A stretch of 12,320 nucleotides of DNA from Opitutaceae bacterium. GTDB lineage: Bacteria > Verrucomicrobiota > Verrucomicrobiia > Opitutales > Opitutaceae. Location: assembly GCA_005786775.1 (NCBI GenBank), contig SYDD01000001.1:1-12320 (forward strand), read 5' to 3'. The notes under the pieces are model-generated. The model was not told the origin of the DNA, did not search any database, and saw only the letters and a program-made list of their open reading frames with translations. Position numbers and translations under genes: made by a program. Shown piece after piece: positions 6,407 to 12,320 of this stretch (position 1 is its first letter; each line of letters opens with the position of its first letter).

Positions 6407-7744
6407 TCAGCGGGCTGCTCCGAATTCGAAGGCGCCCGCATCCGGGGCGCGGCCAGCGAAGGGTTCATCGAGGGGCACGCCGGTGTCGAGGGCGCGGCTG
6501 CCCGACGCAAGGCGAAGCAGTGGCGTCACCGGCAGGCTGCCGTTCGGCTGCCGCGGCCGCATCAGGTCTGCCTCGTCGAGGCCCGCAAAGTCCGCCGCCG
6601 TCACAGCCCATCCGCCGAGGAACGAGTTGCCTGCGACGGTGCAAGCGGCGGCATCCAGCTGCGCCACCTCATCGCCGCCCGCAAAGCCGAGGTTATTAAG
6701 GAGGCGGTGGCCGCGCCCGGGCACTCGGGTAGCATTGTCCTCCAAGCGACCGAGCAAGTTGAAGTTAACGCGGTTCCGCCACGCGGTGTTGTGGATAAAG
6801 TCGACGCCAGCGAGGTGGTGGTTCGCGTAGAATCCGTTCGCCTTGTTGCGCACCGCGACACTCCGACGCACGACGTGGCGCGGGATCGGTGAGGGCAACC
6901 GGTCGACCGGAGTGCCAGCGTGGCCGCCGGCCTTGAAGCCGTTGCCGTCCGCACGCGGCGTGAAGTCCGGCGTGAAGCCGTTATAAAAGGCCCAGCAATC
7001 CTCCGCGGTAACCGCCTCCGCGGAATTGATGAAGTCGAAGCCATCGTCGCTATTGAACCACGCACGGCACCCCCGGAAAACGTTGCCGATACTGCCCTTC
7101 CGCCCGTGGTAGCCAAAGCCATCCACGTTGCCGCCGCGGCCGTCGCCCGAGACCGGATCGTAGTTACGGTAGGCGTCGCAGTTCAGCACCAGGTTGTGCG
7201 CGCCATCGCCGATCCACACGCCGATCGCCATGCCGTCGCGCAGGCTCAGCCGCTTGATGACGTTGTGGCTGCCCTGCACGTCGATGCAGATGGACTGGGT
7301 GTGCCCCTTAATCGTCACCTGCACCCCCACCACCTCGAATCCCTCCAGATGCAGCCACGAGCCGGTCACCCGGAACGCGTGCACGCGCCGATCTGCCGGT
7401 TTCACCGCCGAGAGGTCAAAGACCGGCTTCTCGCCCGGCCACGCGACGTAGCGGATCGGCCGGCCCGGCTCGCCGCTTTTGTCCAGCAGGGTGACGTAGG
7501 CGAAGATCCGCTCGGTGCGGGCGATGTCGCCCTCGCGGAGGCGGTAGGTGCCGCCATGCAGGAAGACGGTGTCGCCCGGCCCGGCCGCCGCCTGCGCGCG
7601 CTGCACGGTGGCGAACGGCGCCGGCGCGGTCCCGGGCGCGTCATCGGAGCCGTGCGGGGCGACGTGGAATTCGGCCGCCGCGAGGCGCGCGGCGAACAGG
7701 CAGGCGTAGAACGCAAGGATCCGGAGGAGATGGCGGCGAGACAT
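6407..7744 (-). CDS. Secreted parallel beta-helix pectate lyase, PL9-like
   Basis: A 445-residue exported protein with a signal peptide (residues 1-24; two Arg, hydrophobic core, cleavage after LAAA). The mature start FHVAPHGSDDAPGTAPAPF and GDTVFLHGGTYR are typical of right-handed beta-helix lyases. Family PL9 (Pel9A/PelL) uses four calcium-binding Asp residues and a catalytic Lys. Here these appear as Asp208 (GGNVDGFGYHG), Asp233, Asp234 and Asp237 (NSDDGFDF), and Lys271 (DGNGFKAGG), with nearly the family spacing. It would cleave polygalacturonate by calcium-dependent beta-elimination outside the cytoplasm. The usual Trp in SDDGWD is Phe, and the DGF stretch differs from the common form, so substrate preference may differ. 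The ATG lies 11 bases after the stop of the methyltransferase gene, whose end provides the Shine-Dalgarno sequence, so the two are probably cotranscribed. Non-pectin uronan as substrate remains possible. Confidence 0.87.
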   Translation of the reverse strand: MSRRHLLRILAFYACLFAARLAAAEFHVAPHGSDDAPGTAPAPFATVQRAQAAAGPGDTVFLHGGTYRLREGDIARTERIFAYVTLLDKSGEPGRPIRYVAWPGEKPVFDLSAVKPADRRVHAFRVTGSWLHLEGFEVVGVQVTIKGHTQSICIDVQGSHNVIKRLSLRDGMAIGVWIGDGAHNLVLNCDAYRNYDPVSGDGRGGNVDGFGYHGRKGSIGNVFRGCRAWFNSDDGFDFINSAEAVTAEDCWAFYNGFTPDFTPRADGNGFKAGGHAGTPVDRLPSPIPRHVVRRSVAVRNKANGFYANHHLAGVDFIHNTAWRNRVNFNLLGRLEDNATRVPGRGHRLLNNLGFAGGDEVAQLDAAACTVAGNSFLGGWAVTAADFAGLDEADLMRPRQPNGSLPVTPLLRLASGSRALDTGVPLDEPFAGRAPDAGAFEFGAAR

Positions 7745-7753
7745 CGGGCTTCG

Positions 7754-7757
7754 CCTC
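7754..7757 (-). promoter_or_regulatory. Ribosome binding site of the pectate lyase, overlapping the upstream stop codon
   Basis: GAGG on the minus strand, nine bases before the lyase ATG. It shares two bases with the TGA stop (7758-7756) of the methyltransferase gene, so ribosomes finishing that gene would uncover or occupy the lyase start. Confidence 0.6.
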
Positions 7758-8844
7758 AGGCAGACGCCCGCCGAGGGGAAACGTCACCCGCCGACCCGGC
7801 CAGGACGCGGCGCCGCAGCTGGCCGCAGGCGGCATCGATGTCGGGCCCGCGCGGCCGCCGGAAGTGCGCCACGACCCCGTGGCGCCGCAGGATCCCGGCG
7901 AACGCCTCCGCCACCGCCGCGGGCGCGGCCTCGTACCGCGCGCCGCCGAGCCCCGGGCCCGTGGCGTTGTAGTGCAGCAGGTTCACGTGCATCCGTCGGG
8001 CGCCCACCAGCGCGGCCAGTTGCGCGGCCTGCTCCGGCGCGTCGTTGACCCCGTGCAGCAGGCAGTACTGCAACGTGACGGGCCGGCCGCGGGCGGCCTG
8101 GAAACGGTCCGCCGCCGCGAGCACGTCCGCCACAGCGAACCGGCGCCCGGGCGGCAGCAGGCGGGCGCGCGTGGCGTCATCCGGCGCGTGCAGCGAGACA
8201 GCGAGGTTAAGGCTGTGCCCGGTGGCGGTGAGCGCATCGATTCCCGGGATGACGCCGACGGTGGACACCGTGATCTGCCGCCAGCCGAGGCCGCCCACGC
8301 GGTTATCGGCGAGGCGTTCCGCGGCCGCGAGGACGGCGGGCAGGTTCAGCATCGGTTCCCCCATGCCCATGAAGACGACGGTCTTGAGTGCGCGGCCCTG
8401 GGCGGCCGCCTCCCGGCGCAGCGCGCGGAACTGCTCCACGATCTCGCCCGCGGTGAGGTGGCGCAGAAACCCGGTTTGGGCCGTGGCGCAGAAGTCACAG
8501 CCCATTGCGCAACCGACCTGGGACGACAGGCAGCCCGCGGCGCGGTCGGGCCGGTCGCCCGGCATCAGCACCGCCTCGATCGTGGCGCCGTCGCGGCAGC
8601 GGAGGAGGAGCTTCACCGTGCCGTCCGCGGCCGCCGCGCGGCGCACCACTTCCGCGGCGGGGGCGAAGGAGGCATCCAGCCATTCCGCGAGTCCCGCCGG
8701 CGGCAGCCGCCCGGGGTGAGGGGTCACGGAGCCGTGCCCGTAGTGCGCCCGCAGCACCGGCCCCGCGTGGAACGGGGCGAACCCGGCCGCAGCGAGGCGC
8801 CGCGCGAGGTCATCGAGGGTCAGGTCGCTGAGGGCTTCCAGCAT
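7756..8844 (-). CDS. rlmN: RlmN/Cfr-family radical SAM 23S rRNA (adenine-2503) methyltransferase
   Basis: A 362-residue radical SAM methyltransferase, the normal length for RlmN. The iron-sulfur motif C-x3-C-x2-C is Cys112, Cys116 and Cys119 (QVGCAMGCDFCAT). The two mechanistic cysteines are also present: Cys105 (AGCLSSQ) and the methyl-carrying Cys340 near the C-terminus (GPDIDAACGQL). The SAM-binding GMGEP is at 160-164, and the NLAVSLHAPDD strand is intact. It should methylate C2 of A2503 in 23S rRNA, and RlmN also acts on A37 of some tRNAs. Two motifs, STVGVIPGI and HVNLLHYNATG, differ from the common RlmN forms (STSGVVP, NLIPFNP) and lean towards Cfr-like relatives, so C8 specificity cannot be excluded. 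I chose ATG 8844 because it puts the family's N-terminal helix (LSDLTLDDLARRL) at the start. The frame is open further upstream but would overlap the preceding gene. No Shine-Dalgarno sequence is visible. Confidence 0.92.
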   Translation of the reverse strand: MLEALSDLTLDDLARRLAAAGFAPFHAGPVLRAHYGHGSVTPHPGRLPPAGLAEWLDASFAPAAEVVRRAAAADGTVKLLLRCRDGATIEAVLMPGDRPDRAAGCLSSQVGCAMGCDFCATAQTGFLRHLTAGEIVEQFRALRREAAAQGRALKTVVFMGMGEPMLNLPAVLAAAERLADNRVGGLGWRQITVSTVGVIPGIDALTATGHSLNLAVSLHAPDDATRARLLPPGRRFAVADVLAAADRFQAARGRPVTLQYCLLHGVNDAPEQAAQLAALVGARRMHVNLLHYNATGPGLGGARYEAAPAAVAEAFAGILRRHGVVAHFRRPRGPDIDAACGQLRRRVLAGSAGDVSPRRASA

Positions 8845-8927
8845 CGGGGCCAGCCACGCAGGAAGCGGCGGACTTGCCAAACGCGGAGTGCCGGCGCGGA
8901 GCGGAATCCGACCCCGCGTCTCCGGGA

Positions 8928-11900
8928 TCAGGGCATCTCGTAGACCTCGACCAGCGCCACGCCCGTGGCCCCCGTGGGGCCGCCGACCTGGGCGCTGTAC
9001 GTGCCCGGCGGCAGGGTGAGCAGCAGGGCCGCGTCGCGTCCGCCCGCCGCCAGCGGGAACGCACCCACCGCCGCGGTCGCCGCAGCCACGAGGGCCGACG
9101 GGTTGCCGACGTCCCACGAGTCGTTCTCCCGGACGAGCACGTCGACCACCCCGGCCGGCCGGGATTCGGTGCGCACGACCTGCAACCACGGGTCCGACAA
9201 CGCGCCAAGCCCGGGTGACAGGGCGGCGAGCGCGGGCCCGACGCCCCGGATCAGGAAGCGTTTGGGCACGGTGCCGCCGACCACGAAGCCCGCGATCAGC
9301 TGGCCCTGACCGCCACCCACGACGCCGCGGGTCGCGACGTTCACCAGTTTCCGGGCCGGGAAGGGCACGGCCGCGTCCGCATCATAGAGTTCCACCAGGG
9401 CGACCCCCGTCCGCCCTGCCACCCCGCTCACCTGGGCGGTGTAGGCGCCGGGCGCTAGCGTGAGCACCAGCGCCGCGTCCAGGCTCGAGGGCACGAGCGG
9501 GAAAGCGCCCACCTGCCCGGCGAGGCGTTGCACCGCCTCTAGCCCGCCCCAGTTGTCGTTGGAGGCGAGTCGGGTGTCACCGCGGTAAACCTCCAGCACC
9601 GGGTCGGTTAGCGTGCCCGCGACCCCGAAGGCCTCGAGCGACGGGCCTACCGCGCGCACCAGCACCTGCTTCGGCTCGGGGCCCGTGACAACAAAGCCGG
9701 CGATCAGGATGTTGCCGCCGGCACCCACTTGGCCGCGCGTCGAGAGGTTGCGCAGCGCGCCATCGCTCAAAGCGGGACCGGTGGCCGCAGCACCGGTGAA
9801 CGAACCACCGGGTCCGCCGGACAAGGTGCCGCTGAGGAATCCCGTCAGGGGCTCGATAGTGCCAGAGAGCCGCGCGCCCGACGCACCCGTAGAATTAAAG
9901 GCGCCCGTCACGGCGAGGGTGCCCGCCCCGGCGTCACGGAACGCGCCGTCCTGCACGAGCCACGTGATGGAGGCGTCGGCCGCCACGATCGCGAGCACCT
10001 GGCTGCCCGCCCGGCCGGTGAGGCTGCCGACGTAGAGCCCCGGCGCGGGGCCGGGCCGGGCCGCCGCCAGCGAGGCGACGCCGATGAATGTCAGCCGGCC
10101 GCGGTCGAGCGTGCCGCCCAGGCCGGAGTCGCTGAGCATCCCGGAGACGGCGAAGCGGCCGTCCGCCTCCCCGGAGTTGAGCGCGCCCGCCGCGTCCACC
10201 TGCAGGTCCGGATGGAAGGAGACCGCTCCGCCGCCGGCACTGGTCGGGAACCCGATGAGGACGGCGTGGCGACCCCGGATCACCGCGACGGCGAAGCGCC
10301 CGGTCTCCGCGCCGCCCTGGTAGCCGCCGGTGAAGATCCGGTCCTCCGCGCCCGGCGTGACCGCCAGCACAGTGACCACCGCGGAGGTCGCGACGGCGCC
10401 GGAACGGTCGACGGCGACCGCCGTGAGGCGGTGGATGCCCTCGGAGCCGGGCGTGAACTCGGCGGAGAACGGCGCCGCGGTGTCCGGCGGGGCCAGCGGC
10501 GTCCCATCGGCGAGGAACTGCACGCTCGCCACGGACCCGTCGGGATCGGTGGCGGTGGCGGTCACGATGACCTTGGCCCCGACGCGGATGGTGGCGCCCG
10601 TCGTAGGGAAGGTCAGCGCGACCACCGGAGGCCGGTTCGCGAGGACAGACACCAGCACCGGCGCGGAGACCGTAAGGTTGCCTGAGTCGTCACGCGCCTG
10701 CGCCACTACGGTGTACGTGCCCGCCGCCGTGGGCGCCCAGGAAGCGGTGAACGGCGCGGAGCTGGCCGTCGCGACCTCGATGCCATTCGCGAGGAAACGC
10801 ACCGCGACCACCCGACCCTCGGCGTCGGCCGCCACGGCTGCGAGCGTGACCGGCGTGCCTGCGTTCACGGAGGTCCCCGCCACCGGCGCGGTCAGGCCCA
10901 CGGTCGGCGGCGTGTTACCCGCGACGGTCAGCACCAGCGGCTCCGAGCTGGCGGAGACGCCCGCGCTGTCAGTCGCCACAGCCACCAGCCGGTAGGTGCC
11001 GGGCGCGGCCGGCGTCCAGTCGAGGCCGTAGGGCGAGGTGGTGTCCGGCGAGCCGAGCGGGGCGCCATTGACGAAGAACTGCACCTGCGCGACCGGCCCG
11101 TTACCCCCCGAGGCCCGGGCGATCAGCGGCACGGCGGTGCCCGCCACGAGCGGCGTCGATGCCGGCGGGCCGGACAGCGCGACCGTGGGCGCCCCGCCCG
11201 CGGTCACGGTGACGGTGACCGGGCGGCTCTGCGTCACATTACCCGCGTTGTCCGTGGCGCTAGCGGTGAGCGTGTAGGTCCCCGCGGCGGAGGGGCTCCA
11301 GCTGAACAGGTAGGGCGCGGCGGCGGCCGACCCAATCACCCGGCCGTTGGCGAGGAAGCGGACCCCAGTGATGGAGCCGTCGGCGTCGGCCGCGTTGGCC
11401 GCAATGATGATCTGGTTCCCGAGCCCGAAACTGAGCCCCGCGGCCGGACTGGTGAGCGCCACCGTGGGCGGGGCGTCCGCGCCGATCGTGACCGTGACCC
11501 CGGCGCTGAGGGCCAAGTTGCCGGTGTTGTCCGTCGCCTGGGCCGTGATGAGGTAGGTGCCGGCGGCGGGCGGTGTCCACGCGGTGGTGTAGGGGGCGGT
11601 GGTATCCGCGGCGCCCTGCGGGACGCCGTTAACGAGGAACTGCACCTGGGTCACAGTGCCGTCCGGATCCGCCGCGTCGGCGGCGAGGGTGAGGGGCGTG
11701 CCGACGCCGAAGGCGGACCCGTCGGGCGGGCCGGTGACGGCGACGACCGGGGCCTGCGAGCCGGCGACGATGACCTGCACGGGCGCGGAATCGGTGATGT
11801 TCCCAAGGTTGTCGGTCGCGCGGGCCTGCACCAGGTAGGTGCCGAGGGCGGCGGGGGTCCAGGTGTAGCTGTAGGGAAAGGTGGGGTCGGGCGCACCCTG

Positions 11901-12320
11901 GGCGACGCCGTTGAGGAAGAACTGCACCCCCGCGATTGTGCCGCCGGAGGAGGACGCGGCGGCGGTGAGGACCAGGGGCACGTTGACCGGCGCGACGGCG
12001 CGGTCCGCGGGCGAGGTGACCGCGACGACCGGGGCGGAGCCGGCGACAACACTGATCGTGACCGGCGCGCTCACGGCGACGTTGCCGCCGTTGTCGATGG
12101 CCTGGGCGGTGAGCAGGTAATTGCCGGGGGAAGTCGGGATGAAATCGAAAGTGAACGGGAAGGCCGTGTCGGGGGCGGCGAGCGCGACGCCGTTGGCGAA
12201 GAACTGGACGCTCGCGACCGAGCCATCGGGATCCGCGGCGGCGGCGGTGAGGGTGGTGGCCGTGCCGACGGGCACGGAAGCGCCGGCCGCGGGCGCGGTC
12301 AGCGCCACGGTCGGGCTGGA
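8928..12320 (-). CDS. Large Ig-repeat surface or secreted protein, C-terminal part (N-terminus beyond window)
   Basis: The visible 1130 residues end at the TGA at 8928; the frame is open at the right edge, so the true start lies outside. The first part is seven tandem Ig-like domains of 93-94 residues. They match the Big_7 type: a PxVALTxP start, DPDGSVxxVQF, NG near the middle, PYxxxWTPxxxGTY, then ATDNxGN and a final VTVTV strand. A glycine-rich region follows with two G-x-Y-x-G blocks, and then two copies of a ~136-residue C-terminal module. There are no transmembrane segments and hardly any cysteine, as expected for an extracellular adhesin or scaffold. A catalytic domain, if any, would be in the missing N-terminal part. 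The end (VEVYEMP) carries no PEP-CTERM or LPXTG sorting signal. The gene lies 83 bases upstream of rlmN on the same strand. Confidence 0.9.
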   Translation of the reverse strand, partial: SSPTVALTAPAAGASVPVGTATTLTAAAADPDGSVASVQFFANGVALAAPDTAFPFTFDFIPTSPGNYLLTAQAIDNGGNVAVSAPVTISVVAGSAPVVAVTSPADRAVAPVNVPLVLTAAASSSGGTIAGVQFFLNGVAQGAPDPTFPYSYTWTPAALGTYLVQARATDNLGNITDSAPVQVIVAGSQAPVVAVTGPPDGSAFGVGTPLTLAADAADPDGTVTQVQFLVNGVPQGAADTTAPYTTAWTPPAAGTYLITAQATDNTGNLALSAGVTVTIGADAPPTVALTSPAAGLSFGLGNQIIIAANAADADGSITGVRFLANGRVIGSAAAAPYLFSWSPSAAGTYTLTASATDNAGNVTQSRPVTVTVTAGGAPTVALSGPPASTPLVAGTAVPLIARASGGNGPVAQVQFFVNGAPLGSPDTTSPYGLDWTPAAPGTYRLVAVATDSAGVSASSEPLVLTVAGNTPPTVGLTAPVAGTSVNAGTPVTLAAVAADAEGRVVAVRFLANGIEVATASSAPFTASWAPTAAGTYTVVAQARDDSGNLTVSAPVLVSVLANRPPVVALTFPTTGATIRVGAKVIVTATATDPDGSVASVQFLADGTPLAPPDTAAPFSAEFTPGSEGIHRLTAVAVDRSGAVATSAVVTVLAVTPGAEDRIFTGGYQGGAETGRFAVAVIRGRHAVLIGFPTSAGGGAVSFHPDLQVDAAGALNSGEADGRFAVSGMLSDSGLGGTLDRGRLTFIGVASLAAARPGPAPGLYVGSLTGRAGSQVLAIVAADASITWLVQDGAFRDAGAGTLAVTGAFNSTGASGARLSGTIEPLTGFLSGTLSGGPGGSFTGAAATGPALSDGALRNLSTRGQVGAGGNILIAGFVVTGPEPKQVLVRAVGPSLEAFGVAGTLTDPVLEVYRGDTRLASNDNWGGLEAVQRLAGQVGAFPLVPSSLDAALVLTLAPGAYTAQVSGVAGRTGVALVELYDADAAVPFPARKLVNVATRGVVGGGQGQLIAGFVVGGTVPKRFLIRGVGPALAALSPGLGALSDPWLQVVRTESRPAGVVDVLVRENDSWDVGNPSALVAAATAAVGAFPLAAGGRDAALLLTLPPGTYSAQVGGPTGATGVALVEVYEMP
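8931..9758 (-). repeat. Two copies of a ~136-residue C-terminal module
   Basis: Copy A is at about 9758-9351 and copy B at 9350-8931. Matching landmarks are NLSTRGQVGAGG / NVATRGVVGGGQ, LIAGFVVTG / LIAGFVVGG, LVRAVGPSL / LIRGVGPAL, LTDPVLEV / LSDPWLQV, NDNWGG / NDSWDV, VGAFPLVP / VGAFPLAA, DAALVLTLAPGAYTAQV / DAALLLTLPPGTYSAQV, and TGVALVELYD / TGVALVEVYE. I recall this module at the C-termini of many large Verrucomicrobiota secreted proteins, without a settled name or function. A role in secretion or surface anchoring is inference. Confidence 0.8.
9759..10349 (-). other. Glycine-rich middle region of the Ig-repeat protein
   Basis: About 197 residues between the Ig array and the C-terminal modules. 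It looks like two diverged halves. One begins FTGGYQGGAETGRFAVAV and ends TLDRGRLTFIG; the other begins GLYVGSLTGRAGSQVLAIVA and ends FLSGTLSGGPGGSFTG. Both alternate hydrophobic and small residues, as in short beta strands. I do not recognise a named family. Confidence 0.5.
10350..12308 (-). repeat. Seven tandem Ig-domain repeats, period 279-282 bp
   Basis: Unit boundaries, taken from the valine of each PxVAxT motif, are at about 12308, 12026, 11744, 11462, 11183, 10901 and 10622, giving spacings of 94, 94, 94, 93, 94 and 93 codons. The last unit ends near 10350. At least part of one more unit probably precedes the window edge, because the first bases read SSPTVALT in the same frame. Similarity at the nucleotide level is high enough that units could recombine and change copy number. 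Confidence 0.88.

Noticed and set aside
5999..6892. A 297-codon plus-strand frame opposite the pectate lyase
   Set aside because: It overlaps the 3' end of the response regulator and the antisense of a well-supported lyase, and has no domain or ribosome binding site.
7756..9189. A longer methyltransferase starting at 9189
   Set aside because: The extra 115 residues are low-complexity Gly/Arg and overlap the 3' end of the Ig-repeat gene on the same strand. The family N-terminus fits the ATG at 8844.
8928..12308. GTG at 12308 as the true start of the Ig-repeat protein
   Set aside because: The codon is the valine of the repeated PTVALT motif and the frame continues to the window edge, so the gene is truncated by the window, not started there.

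Overview
The window is very GC-rich and its protein families suggest Verrucomicrobiota, most likely Opitutaceae. Three things support this: a TonB-dependent receptor with an N-terminal carboxypeptidase-regulatory-like domain, a DUF2934 protein, and a giant Ig-repeat protein whose C-terminal repeat type I associate with that group. The taxonomy is an inference from family recognition, not from a marker gene. I saw no tRNA, rRNA, CRISPR array, transposase or integrase.

Layout. (1) 1-1794, minus: N-terminal 598 residues of a TonB-dependent receptor whose C-terminus lies outside the window. (2) 1950-2411, plus: a single-domain universal stress protein, divergent from the receptor. (3) 2412-2668: a non-coding gap with two hairpins. 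(4) 2669-2878, minus: a small DUF2934 protein. (5) 2965-3951, minus: an AraC-type regulator with a PocR-like sensory domain. (6) 3952-4077: a divergent promoter region holding a 17-bp near-perfect palindrome. (7) 4078-6029, plus: a two-gene operon of a soluble PAS histidine kinase and a NarL/LuxR-type response regulator, with overlapping stop and start codons. (8) 6030-6406: a convergent gap with one uncertain Cys-rich small ORF. (9) 7756-8844 and 6407-7744, minus: an RlmN/Cfr-family rRNA methyltransferase followed 11 nt later by a secreted PL9-like pectate lyase, whose ribosome binding site overlaps the methyltransferase stop codon. (10) 8928-12320, minus: the C-terminal 1130 residues of a large surface or secreted protein with seven Big_7-type Ig repeats, a glycine-rich middle region and two copies of a ~136-residue C-terminal module.

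How they may work together. The receptor (outer-membrane uptake), the secreted pectate lyase and the PocR/AraC regulator fit a plant-polysaccharide lifestyle. They are separated by other genes and form no obvious polysaccharide-utilisation operon, so this link is inference. The two-component operon is probably a self-contained cytoplasmic signalling pair, with the palindrome as a candidate operator. The most unusual feature is inside the kinase: between the PAS and HisKA_3 domains lies only the C-terminal half of a receiver domain. It keeps the Thr and Lys switch positions but lacks the phospho-accepting Asp.
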